Made by a program: the position numbers and the translations under genes
In this document: piece by piece, positions 6,866-13,344 of the stretch
How the letters are laid out: the number at the start of each line of letters is the position of its first letter
Numbering within the stretch: the stretch's first letter is position 1
Assembly (NCBI GenBank): GCA_001777055.1
Contig: MFCX01000035.1
Location: 1-15,304, forward strand
Direction: 5' to 3'
DNA from: Candidatus Daviesbacteria bacterium RIFCSPHIGHO2_02_FULL_39_12
GTDB taxonomy: Bacteria > Patescibacteriota > Microgenomatia > Daviesbacterales > UBA10151
DNA: 15,304 nt
The notes under the pieces: model-generated
The model's database searches: none
What the model was told of the DNA's origin: nothing
Seen by the model: the letters and a program-made list of their open reading frames with translations, nothing else

Positions 6866-8500
6866 ATGAAGTATATTTTTGTTAGCGGCGGTGTCATAAG
6901 CGGTTTAGGTAAGGGGATTGCTACCTCTTCGATCGCGCTCCTTTTAAAATCCGCAGGTTATAAAGTTGCCCCGATTAAAATGGATCCTTATTTGAATGTG
7001 GATGCAGGCACCATGAATCCAATTGAACACGGAGAGGTATTTGTGCTGGATGACGGCACGGAAACAGATCAGGATTTAGGTCATTATGAAAGATTTTTAA
7101 ACCAGTCGCTGAATAAAACAAACATTGCCACTCAGGGATCTATTTATTTATCCGTTATTCAAAGGGAAAGGAATCTGGAGTATGACGGGGAATGCGTGGA
7201 TGTGGTGACGTATATCACAGAGGAAATTATCGCCAGAATCAAGCAGGCAGGCAAAAGCAAAGATGCGGATATTGTTTTAATTGAGATTGGCGGAACGACA
7301 GGTGAGTATCAAAATATCCTTTTTCTGGAAGCTAATAGATTGATGAAATTAAAAAATCCGGAGGATGTTTTTCATATCCATATTACTTACCTGCCTGTTC
7401 CAGCCTCAATTGGGGAAATGAAATCCAAACCTGCTCAGATGTCGGTTCGGGATTTGAATGCTGCAGGCATTCAACCGGATATGTTGCTGGCACGTGCGCA
7501 AAGACCATTGGATCAATCAAGAATTAAAAAGCTTTCTATTGCTACGGGTTTGGAACCGGAGGATATTATTTCTGCTCCTGATGTAGACAGTATCTATAAA
7601 GTGCCGTTAGGTTTTGCAGATCAAAACTTAACAGATAGATTACTGCAAAAAATGAGGCTAACAAGAAAAGAAAGGGACCTGCCTGCCGGTAGGCAGGGTT
7701 TAAAGCAGTGGCGGGAATTTGTAGAAAAAATTAATTCAAGTAAAGAAAGCGTCAAGATTGCCATAGTTGGTAAATATTTCTCAACCGGTGATTTTACCTT
7801 AGCTGATTCTTATATTTCAGTAATTGAGGCGATTAAACATGCTGCTTGGACTCAGGGGCTAAAGCCGCAGATTAAATGGATTGATTCGGAAAAAATTGAG
7901 AATAATATAAGGATTTTAGAAGATTTTCAGGGGATTTTAGTACCGGGAGGATTTGGCTCAAGAGGAATTGAAGGCAAAATTGCTGCTATTAAATATGCAA
8001 GAGAAGCAAACATTCCCTATTTTGGGCTTTGTTATGGAATGCAGCTGGCTGTTGTTGAATATGCCAGAAATGTTTTGGGAATGGAAATTGCTCATACAAC
8101 AGAGATAGATCCTGATACCAAATTCCCTGTTATTCATATCATGCCGGACCAGCAAAAGAAACTGCTGACCAGGGAATACGGAGCCACTATGAGACTGGGA
8201 GCGTGGGACTGTAAATTAAAGCTTAATACAAAAGTAAGAGCTTTATATGGCAAAGAAGACATATCTGAAAGACATAGGCACAGGTATGAGTTTAATAATG
8301 AGTATTTGGAAAAGTTTGCCAAAAACGGCTTAAATATTGCCGGAACTACGCCGGATGGAAAATTGGTAGAAATTATAGAAATAAAAGATCATCCGTTTTT
8401 TGTAGGGACTCAGTTTCATCCGGAATTAAAATCCAGACCGCTTTCTCCCCATCCTTTATTTTTAGGCTTTATTAAAATCGCATCAGAAAAAAAGCCTTAA
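6866..8500 (+). CDS. pyrG: CTP synthase
   Basis: PyrG makes CTP from UTP, ATP and glutamine in the cytoplasm. The 544-residue protein has an N-terminal amidoligase domain (SGGVISGLGKG near 7-17, KMDPYLNVDAGTMNP, HGEVFVLDDGTETDQDLGHYERF, IGGTTGE) and a C-terminal class I glutamine amidotransferase domain. The latter's triad is C389 (GLCYGMQ), H518 and E520 (FHPE). The oxyanion segment VPGGFGSRG is present. Start choice: the frame is open back to 6812, but the ATG at 6866 gives the conserved MKYIFVSGG N-terminus and lies about 20 bases after the promoter start point. Residues 271-278 (DLPAGRQG), in the linker between domains, come from a palindromic insertion at 7678-7697. The stop codon directly abuts the tmk ATG, so the pair is probably co-transcribed. 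Confidence 0.98.
   Translation: MKYIFVSGGVISGLGKGIATSSIALLLKSAGYKVAPIKMDPYLNVDAGTMNPIEHGEVFVLDDGTETDQDLGHYERFLNQSLNKTNIATQGSIYLSVIQRERNLEYDGECVDVVTYITEEIIARIKQAGKSKDADIVLIEIGGTTGEYQNILFLEANRLMKLKNPEDVFHIHITYLPVPASIGEMKSKPAQMSVRDLNAAGIQPDMLLARAQRPLDQSRIKKLSIATGLEPEDIISAPDVDSIYKVPLGFADQNLTDRLLQKMRLTRKERDLPAGRQGLKQWREFVEKINSSKESVKIAIVGKYFSTGDFTLADSYISVIEAIKHAAWTQGLKPQIKWIDSEKIENNIRILEDFQGILVPGGFGSRGIEGKIAAIKYAREANIPYFGLCYGMQLAVVEYARNVLGMEIAHTTEIDPDTKFPVIHIMPDQQKKLLTREYGATMRLGAWDCKLKLNTKVRALYGKEDISERHRHRYEFNNEYLEKFAKNGLNIAGTTPDGKLVEIIEIKDHPFFVGTQFHPELKSRPLSPHPLFLGFIKIASEKKP
7678..7697 (+). repeat. In-frame palindromic repeat inside pyrG
   Basis: CCTGCCTG, CCGG and TAGGCAGG form a near-perfect inverted repeat: 8 pairs including one G-T, around a CCGG centre. 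It is translated as LPAGRQG in the interdomain linker of CTP synthase, a place where extra residues are tolerated. From memory, this peptide and palindrome recur in unrelated proteins of CPR and other small genomes. Confidence 0.75.
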
Positions 8501-9169
8501 ATGAGAAAAGGGAAATTAATTGTTTTCGAGGGTATAGATGGGTCAGGTAAAACTATTCAAGTGAATCTATTGGCTGATTATTTAAAGGCTAAAAATATTC
8601 CTTTTGAGATTATCAGTTTTCCTAGATATGAAAATAATCTATATGGAAAATTAATTAGAAGGTATTTGGAAGGGGAATTTGGGTCGCTTCAGGAAGTGAA
8701 TCCTTATCTGGTTGCTTTAGCTTATGCAGACGATAGAGTTTTGGCAAAAGATTTAATTAGAGGTTGGCTAAATGATGGGAAAGTGGTAATTGCCAATAGG
8801 TATGTTTCTTCCTCAAAGGCACATTTAGGAGCAAATCTGGCTGAAGAAAAAAGACAAGAGTTTATTAATTGGATTGAGCAGTTGGAATACCAAACAAATA
8901 AAATTCCCAGAGAAAATTTAACTATATTTTTAAAACTGGAACCGAAAATAGGCCAACAAAATATCTTGGACGAAAATGAGTTGGATATTCATGAAGGAGA
9001 TTTGGGATATCAAACAAAGACAGATAAAATTTATCAAGAACTGGCCGCCAGTCCTAATTGGTATACAGTAAACTGTATGGGGAGCGGCAAAATGAGAATG
9101 CCTGAAGATATACATCAGGAAATAGTGAAACTCTTGCATTCAAATATGCTTTTACTACTTGAAAAATAG
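8501..9169 (+). CDS. tmk: Thymidylate kinase
   Basis: Tmk phosphorylates dTMP to dTDP with ATP. The 222-residue protein has a P-loop GIDGSGKT at 11-18, the FPRYENNLYGKLIRRYL segment matching the family's FPRY...G..I..yL motif, and a substrate-binding segment ANRYVSSSKAHLGANL at about 98-113. In this last segment the usual DRY reads NRY (N99, R100, Y101), so the Asp normally found there is replaced by Asn. Length fits the family. The ATG follows the pyrG stop with no spacer and no Shine-Dalgarno, so translation probably depends on reinitiation. The neighbours (CTP synthase, dCTP deaminase family, thymidylate synthase) agree with a dTTP-synthesis role. A related deoxynucleoside kinase is the main alternative, but the FPRY motif favours Tmk. 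Confidence 0.9.
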   Translation: MRKGKLIVFEGIDGSGKTIQVNLLADYLKAKNIPFEIISFPRYENNLYGKLIRRYLEGEFGSLQEVNPYLVALAYADDRVLAKDLIRGWLNDGKVVIANRYVSSSKAHLGANLAEEKRQEFINWIEQLEYQTNKIPRENLTIFLKLEPKIGQQNILDENELDIHEGDLGYQTKTDKIYQELAASPNWYTVNCMGSGKMRMPEDIHQEIVKLLHSNMLLLLEK

Positions 9170-9200
9170 TTGATATTTCATTATCGTTACTTAACTAGCA

Positions 9201-9842
9201 ATGGCAAAAAATACTACTAAACCTTCTGCCTTTGATATTTTAGGCACTTTACCGGATTGGGTGTTAAAAGAATATATCAAAAAGGGGATAATTAAAATTG
9301 ACCTCTTGCCTTCTAACTGGGAAGAAAACGTAGATGAGGTGACAATTGATTTTCACTTGGGTAGCAAACTTCGTGTTTTTTCTATGGATGGTATGAATAC
9401 CATTGATACCAAATTTACCAACAAAGAAGATATGGAAAAAATGATGAGGCTGGTGGAACTAAAACCCGGCCAGCCTTTTATTTTGACTGAGCATGATTTT
9501 GTTATAGCCACCACCAAAGAAAGATTAACTTTACCAAATGATATTATCGGTCATTTGCACGGTAAGTCTTCTTTGGCCCGTTTGGGAGTGGTTGTTCATT
9601 CAACTGCTGCCAGATTTGATCCGGGTTGGGATGGATATCCTGTACTGGAATTTGGCACCTTTTTAAAAGGCAAGAGGTTGATAATTTATGAAGGAAGTCC
9701 GATTTGTGCTTTCTCCTTTGAGAAACTGGCTGTACCTGTGGAAAGGTCATATAAAAATAGTCCAAATAACAGGTATGGAAGAAGCGATCTGCCGGAAGTT
9801 TCAAATATTACAGGCAAGAGAAAGTTAAAAGTTAAAAGTTAA
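9201..9842 (+). CDS. dcd: dCTP deaminase family protein (likely catalytic)
   Basis: Members of this trimeric family convert dCTP to dUTP, or in bifunctional forms straight to dUMP, feeding thymidylate synthase. The 213-residue protein has the core GKSSLARLGVVVHSTA followed by RFDPGWDGYPVLEF. The catalytic glutamate of the LEF motif is E150, and Asp in DPGW and the Arg in LARLG are kept. The first Arg of the usual GRSSL is Lys here. N- and C-terminal parts (VTIDFHLGS; FSFEKLAVPVERSYKNSPNNRYG) fit the family. Whether it stops at dUTP or also acts as a dUTPase cannot be told from what I can see. The last residues (KLKVKS) and the stop codon come from the AGTTAAA repeat that runs into the start of the next gene. 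It starts 31 bases after tmk with no clear Shine-Dalgarno. Confidence 0.88.
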   Translation: MAKNTTKPSAFDILGTLPDWVLKEYIKKGIIKIDLLPSNWEENVDEVTIDFHLGSKLRVFSMDGMNTIDTKFTNKEDMEKMMRLVELKPGQPFILTEHDFVIATTKERLTLPNDIIGHLHGKSSLARLGVVVHSTAARFDPGWDGYPVLEFGTFLKGKRLIIYEGSPICAFSFEKLAVPVERSYKNSPNNRYGRSDLPEVSNITGKRKLKVKS

Positions 9843-9850
9843 AAGTTATG
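9823..9850 (+). repeat. AGTTAAA repeat spanning the stop of dcd and the start of the next gene
   Basis: Three exact AGTTAAA units (9823-9843) are followed by AGTTATG (9844-9850). The tract encodes the KLKVKS tail and TAA stop of the upstream gene and ends in the ATG of the downstream gene, leaving 5 bases between the two genes. No Shine-Dalgarno is present, so translation of the second gene likely relies on coupling. Confidence 0.85.
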
Positions 9851-10417
9851 TCAGTTTTGGGTATAGATCAAGTTCTCCAAAGAATTAAAACTCAAAAATT
9901 AATCGAAGGCTTGGGAGAGCGGGACTTAAAAAATCCTGAAGGAGTAACTATTGATTTGAGGTTGGGGGCTGTTCATAAGATCTTAAGCGGCGGAGCATTT
10001 ATTGAAAGCGACAGGCGCGAGGCTCTAGGCAGAAGGAAAGGTGTAAAAACAAAATTAATTGCCGAGTTTAAAAAAGGAAAGAAAAATCAGGACTGGATTA
10101 TCATCAAACCCGGGGATTATTATTTAGTCTCCACTGTAGAAGCGATTAATACTCCGGGAGATTTATTGCCGGTTGTTTTTACCAGAACCTCTATTTTCAG
10201 GTCGGGTTTATTACTCGTCAACTCCAAGGTACAGCCTGGATATAAGGGAACACTGACAATGGGACTGACAAATTTAAGTAAGTTTGATGTTAGATTGCAA
10301 ATGGGAGCCAGAGTTTGTGATATAGTTTTTTATAAAATTGAAGGCAAAACCACTCTTTATAGAGGACAACACCAGGGCGGCAGAGTCAGTCCCCATAAAG
10401 AAGAAAGGCAGGTATAA
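9848..10417 (+). CDS. Second dCTP deaminase/dUTPase-fold protein, catalytic residues altered
   Basis: The 189-residue protein has the same fold signature as its neighbour: VTIDLRLG near the N-terminus, TRTSIFRSGLLLVNS in place of RSSLxRxGxxVHxT, PGYKGTLTMGLTN in place of PGWxGxxxLEFxN, and a C-terminal YRGQHQGGRVSPHK segment like the Dcd YQGQxG tail. Aligning by eye, the catalytic Glu of dCTP deaminase is Met (M138) and the Asp of the DPGW motif is Gln (Q129). The IDSDYxG Asp of dUTPases is also not evident. It may be a subunit or regulator of the first protein, a dUTPase-like enzyme with other residues, or inactive. Similar Dcd-like homologues occur beside true ones in some small genomes, but I cannot name the family. 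thyA starts 16 bases later. Confidence 0.78.
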   Translation: MSVLGIDQVLQRIKTQKLIEGLGERDLKNPEGVTIDLRLGAVHKILSGGAFIESDRREALGRRKGVKTKLIAEFKKGKKNQDWIIIKPGDYYLVSTVEAINTPGDLLPVVFTRTSIFRSGLLLVNSKVQPGYKGTLTMGLTNLSKFDVRLQMGARVCDIVFYKIEGKTTLYRGQHQGGRVSPHKEERQV

Positions 10418-10433
10418 GGGAGAAACTCGAAAA

Positions 10434-11414
10434 ATGGTTAAGCTAGGACATCAAGAATATCAATATCTCGATTTATTAAAAGAGGCACTGGAATATGGCA
10501 TAAGGAAGGTGGATCGCGGGACAAACATTGTACTCTACAGTTTATTCGGTAAGCAAACACGATATGATTTGTCTAAAGAATTTCCCCTCTTAACAACAAA
10601 AAAGGTTTACTGGAAAGGGGTAGTGCAAGAGCTTTACTGGTTTATCTCAGGCCAGACCAATATAAAGTATCTGGTGGATCAGAATGTGCATATTTGGGAT
10701 GATTATCCGTATAAAATATATAGTGCAAAGTGCAAAGTGCAAAGTGCAAAGTTAAAGACAAAAGAAGAATTTATAGAAAAGATCAGAACAGATGAAAAGT
10801 TTGCGGAACAGTGGGGGAATTTGCCTAGGATTTATGGTGAGATGTGGAGACATTGGCCAACCAGGACACCAAGCAGAACCATTGATCAGCTTAAATGGGT
10901 TTTACAAGAATTAAGGGATGACCCCGACGCTAAAAATTTAATTGTCAATTCTTGGAACCCGGAATATCTTTATACCATGGCTACTAACGAAGATGCCTCC
11001 AGGTTTCCAATTTGTCATAACATGTATCAAATAAGCAACAGAGGAGGAAAATTATCGTTACAACTCTATCAACGAAGTTCGGATCTATTTTTAGGAGTGC
11101 CATTTAACATAGCATCTTATGCACTACTTACTATAGTTTTGGCAAAAATTGCCGGACTTAAACCAGGGGAATTTATCCATACTTTCGGGGATGTACACAT
11201 ATATGAAAATCATATTGAGCAGGTAAAAGAGCAACTTAAACGTAAGCCCCGGCAATTGCCCAAAGTTAAAATTGATGCTTCTCTAAAAAATATAGATGAC
11301 TTTCGTCCTGAACAAGTAATTTTAGAAAGGTATGATCCATATCCTATGCTTAAAGCAGAATTAACAGTAGCTGGTGGACTATATGATCCAAAAACAGGCC
11401 AGATGGCAGGATAA
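10434..11414 (+). CDS. thyA: Thymidylate synthase (folate-dependent)
   Basis: ThyA methylates dUMP to dTMP using methylenetetrahydrofolate and releases dihydrofolate. The 326-residue protein has TRYDLSKEFPLLTTKKVYWKGVVQELYWFISG, catalytic C194 in FPICHNMYQ (usually LPPCH), the phosphate-binding LYQRSSDLFLGVPFN, and HTFGDVHIYENH. Start choice: the frame extends back to 10338 inside the upstream gene, but the ATG at 10434 begins the family-like region and follows AGGGAG at 10417-10422. The protein is longer than typical bacterial ThyA (about 264), partly because of an insert between WDDYPYK and the YGEMWRHW motif. Residues 97-108 of that insert come from an AGTGCAA tandem repeat. The usual GDLGPVYGxQWR reads GNLPRIYGEMWR. 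The neighbouring folA supplies the matching folate step. Confidence 0.96.
   Translation: MVKLGHQEYQYLDLLKEALEYGIRKVDRGTNIVLYSLFGKQTRYDLSKEFPLLTTKKVYWKGVVQELYWFISGQTNIKYLVDQNVHIWDDYPYKIYSAKCKVQSAKLKTKEEFIEKIRTDEKFAEQWGNLPRIYGEMWRHWPTRTPSRTIDQLKWVLQELRDDPDAKNLIVNSWNPEYLYTMATNEDASRFPICHNMYQISNRGGKLSLQLYQRSSDLFLGVPFNIASYALLTIVLAKIAGLKPGEFIHTFGDVHIYENHIEQVKEQLKRKPRQLPKVKIDASLKNIDDFRPEQVILERYDPYPMLKAELTVAGGLYDPKTGQMAG
10722..10756 (+). repeat. AGTGCAA tandem repeat inside thyA
   Basis: Four exact copies of AGTGCAA (10722-10749) are followed by AGTTAAA (10750-10756). The tract is translated as SAKCKVQSAKLK in a surface loop of thymidylate synthase that varies in length between bacteria. It shares units and peptide with the tracts in topA and at the dcd-family junction. 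Confidence 0.88.
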
Positions 11415-11477
11415 AGTTATACATAAACGCATTTGAGATATGGCATTATTCTTCGAACAAAGTGAGAAGTTACCTTA

Positions 11478-11966
11478 ATGAATAAACCTAAAATCAGTTT
11501 AATAGCGGCAATTGCTTCCGGTAACCGGGCGCTTGGGAAAAATAATGAGCTGATTTATAAAATCCCGGAAGATTTAAAAAGATTTAAAGATTTAACTTCA
11601 GGCCATACCATTATCACGGGCAGGAAAACTTTTGAGTCAATTGGCAGACCCTTGTTAAACAGAACCAACATTATCATTACCCGTGATTCAAATTTTGCCA
11701 TAGAGGGTTGTATCATAGCTTATTCATTAAACGAAGCCTTAGAAATAGCAAAGAGTAAAGAAACTGAGGAAGTATTTATCATTGGCGGAGGGCAAATTTA
11801 TCAAGAAGCAATTAGTATAGCAGACAGGCTTTACTTAACTATAGTAGAGGGTAACCCGGAAGCAGACACTTTTTTCCCTGACTATTCGCAATTTAAAAAA
11901 GTTATTTCAGAAGAAGAACATGAGAGTAACGGATTAAAGTACAAATTTTTAGACCTTGAAAGGTAA
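11478..11966 (+). CDS. folA: Dihydrofolate reductase
   Basis: FolA reduces dihydrofolate, the by-product of ThyA, to tetrahydrofolate with NADPH. The 162-residue protein is of normal length and shows ISLIAAIASGNRALGKNNEL, IPEDLKRFKDLT (with the substrate-binding Asp in PED), IITGRKTFESIG, a RTNIIITR strand and FIIGGGQIYQEAI, the NADPH-binding GG segment. The usual LPW before the active-site helix reads LIY, so the conserved Trp is a Tyr. The ATG at 11478 lies 63 bases after thyA; that gap holds no convincing promoter or terminator. The 3' end of the gene contains the -35 element of the rpsB promoter. Pairing with thyA is a common arrangement and supports both calls. Confidence 0.96.
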   Translation: MNKPKISLIAAIASGNRALGKNNELIYKIPEDLKRFKDLTSGHTIITGRKTFESIGRPLLNRTNIIITRDSNFAIEGCIIAYSLNEALEIAKSKETEEVFIIGGGQIYQEAISIADRLYLTIVEGNPEADTFFPDYSQFKKVISEEEHESNGLKYKFLDLER

Positions 11967-11984
11967 GCTGGAATCTGGTATAAT
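11956..11984 (+). promoter_or_regulatory. Extended -10 sigma70 promoter of the rpsB operon
   Basis: TTGAAA at 11956-11961 and a perfect TATAAT at 11979-11984 are separated by 17 bases, and the -10 is preceded by TGG, making a TGn extended -10. It overlaps the last codons of folA. Transcription would begin at about 11991, giving a leader of about 60 bases before rpsB. It is the best promoter in the window, as expected for a ribosomal protein operon. Confidence 0.82.
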
Positions 11985-12000
11985 GGACACCATTACACAT

Positions 12001-12036
12001 CTATCGGTAATTTTCCTGAAACTATACTGCTGATAG
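12001..12036 (+). promoter_or_regulatory. Hairpin in the rpsB leader
   Basis: CTATCGGTA (12001-12009) can pair with TGCTGATAG (12028-12036) in a 9-pair stem with two G-U pairs and an 18-base loop. It ends 9 bases before the AAGGA Shine-Dalgarno (12045-12049) of rpsB. Bacterial rpsB leaders are often bound by S2 for feedback control; whether this stem serves that purpose is inference. Confidence 0.35.
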
Positions 12037-12053
12037 AGAAGAACAAGGAAAAC

Positions 12054-12887
12054 ATGCTAAAACTTCCTTCTTTACAAAATTTACTGGAAGCCGGTGTCCA
12101 TTTTGGACACCAGGTTCGCCGTGGTCATCCCCGGATGAGGCCGTATATTTATGGTGTAAGAGAAGATGTGCATATCATTGACCTGACTCAATCTGAAAGC
12201 TTATTAAAAGAGGCTGCAGAGTTTGTTTATGAGTTAGGAAAAGAAGGAAAGATTTTGCTTTTTGTAGGGACTAAAAAACAGGCAAGACCTATCATAGAAG
12301 AGCTTGCCAGGAATTTACAAGCGCCATTTTTGGTGGAAAGATGGATGGGAGGTTTTTTGACCAATTTTGAGGAAATTAAAAAAAGGATTAAGCTTTTAAA
12401 AGACTTAAAAGAACAAAAAGAAAAAGGCCAGCTTTCTAAATACACCAAAAAAGAACAGTTGTTACTGGATAGAAAAATGGAAAAGCTGCAAAGGGATTTC
12501 CAAGGTGTGATGGATTTACCAGGCCATCCTGATGCAATCTTTGTTGTGGATGCTGTTTCAGATAATATTGCAGTCAGAGAAGCCAACAGATTAGGTATTA
12601 AAGTGGTGGCTATTGCAGATTCAAATTGTAATGTTTCAGAAATAGATTACCCGATACCCGGCAATGACGATGCTATAAAATCTATTAAGATTTTGTCAGA
12701 AGCAGTGGCTAGCGCCTACGGAGAAGGGAAAAAAGAAGCAGGCAAAGTGAAAGCTGCAAAGGAGAAAAAAGAGGTAGAAGCTAAAGCGGAAGAGACTGTT
12801 AATGAGGAAATTGTGCAGGAAGTGGTGGCAGCAGAAGAGCAGGTAGAAAAGGCAGCTGTTAAGGAAGCAGAAAGAATAGTGGAGTAA
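12054..12887 (+). CDS. rpsB: 30S ribosomal protein S2
   Basis: S2 is a late-assembling protein of the small ribosomal subunit. The 277-residue protein has the signature start (LLEAGVHFGHQVRRGHPRMRPYIYG), FVGTKKQARPIIEE, the RWMGGFLTNFEEIKKRI block, and DLPGHPDAIFVVDA with VAIADSNCNVSEIDYPIPGNDDA. The C-terminal 50 or so residues form a low-complexity Ala/Glu/Lys/Val tail not found in short S2 proteins. AAGGA at 12045-12049 precedes the ATG at a short distance. It is the first gene of an operon with its own strong promoter, and tsf begins 1 base after the stop. Confidence 0.98.
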   Translation: MLKLPSLQNLLEAGVHFGHQVRRGHPRMRPYIYGVREDVHIIDLTQSESLLKEAAEFVYELGKEGKILLFVGTKKQARPIIEELARNLQAPFLVERWMGGFLTNFEEIKKRIKLLKDLKEQKEKGQLSKYTKKEQLLLDRKMEKLQRDFQGVMDLPGHPDAIFVVDAVSDNIAVREANRLGIKVVAIADSNCNVSEIDYPIPGNDDAIKSIKILSEAVASAYGEGKKEAGKVKAAKEKKEVEAKAEETVNEEIVQEVVAAEEQVEKAAVKEAERIVE

Positions 12888-12888
12888 T

Positions 12889-13344
12889 ATGAATGTTAAA
12901 CTCGATGATATTAAATTACTTCGTGAACAAACCGGGGCTGGGATTGCCGACTGTAAGGAGGCCCTGAGTCGATCGAAGGGCAATTTAAAAAAAGCCAAAG
13001 AGTGGTTAAAACAAAAGGGTTTTGATAAAGCTTCATCCAAAGGAGAAAGGGAAGTTAAAGCAGGCATAGTTGATGTTTATTCCCATGGAGGTAAAGTAGG
13101 AGTTTTAGTGGAGCTGTTGTGTGAAACAGATTTTGTAGCGCGCACTTCGGATTTTAAAAATCTGGCTCATGAACTTGCTTTACAGATTGCCTCGATGAAC
13201 CCACTCTCTTTAGAGGATTTGCTCTTTCAGGAGTATATTAGAGACGGATCAATGACAGTAGATCAGCTGGTTAAATTAGCAATTGGCAAACTAGGAGAGA
13301 ACATACAAATTGGTAGATTTGAAAGAGTAGCTTTAGGAGAATGA
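12889..13344 (+). CDS. tsf: Elongation factor Ts, short form
   Basis: EF-Ts releases GDP from EF-Tu during translation. At 151 residues it is about half the length of E. coli EF-Ts (about 283) and shorter than the Thermus type (about 196). The N-terminal UBA-like domain (IKLLREQTGAGIADCKEALSRSKGNLKKAKEWLKQKG) is complete. The core keeps the EF-Tu-contacting TDFVAR motif (T80-R85), the following FKNLAHELALQIASMNP helix and the closing KLGENIQIGRFERV strand. The second core half and the coiled coil are absent. The reading frame is intact and the ends are conserved, so this is a compact form and not a broken gene. Its stop overlaps the frr start. Confidence 0.96.
   Translation: MNVKLDDIKLLREQTGAGIADCKEALSRSKGNLKKAKEWLKQKGFDKASSKGEREVKAGIVDVYSHGGKVGVLVELLCETDFVARTSDFKNLAHELALQIASMNPLSLEDLLFQEYIRDGSMTVDQLVKLAIGKLGENIQIGRFERVALGE

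Noticed and set aside
10338..10433. A 32-codon N-terminal extension of thyA inside the upstream gene.
   Set aside because: The extra residues are unlike ThyA, are the shifted-frame reading of the upstream gene's conserved C-terminus, and a better start with AGGGAG lies at 10434.
11415..11477. Spacer between thyA and folA examined for a promoter or terminator.
   Set aside because: TTGAGA at 11433 has no matching -10 at a proper distance, and no stable stem with a T-run is present.
12720..12887. Low-complexity Ala/Glu/Lys tail of S2 considered as a separate or repeat-derived element.
   Set aside because: It shows no exact repeat unit; charged C-terminal tails on S2 are known in several bacterial groups.
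12960..12985. GC-rich, partly palindromic stretch in tsf (CCCTGAG, TCGATCGA, AGGG) resembling another dispersed palindrome family.
   Set aside because: The encoded residues (ALSRSKGN) align without a gap with other EF-Ts UBA domains, so there is no insertion, and the pairing is imperfect.
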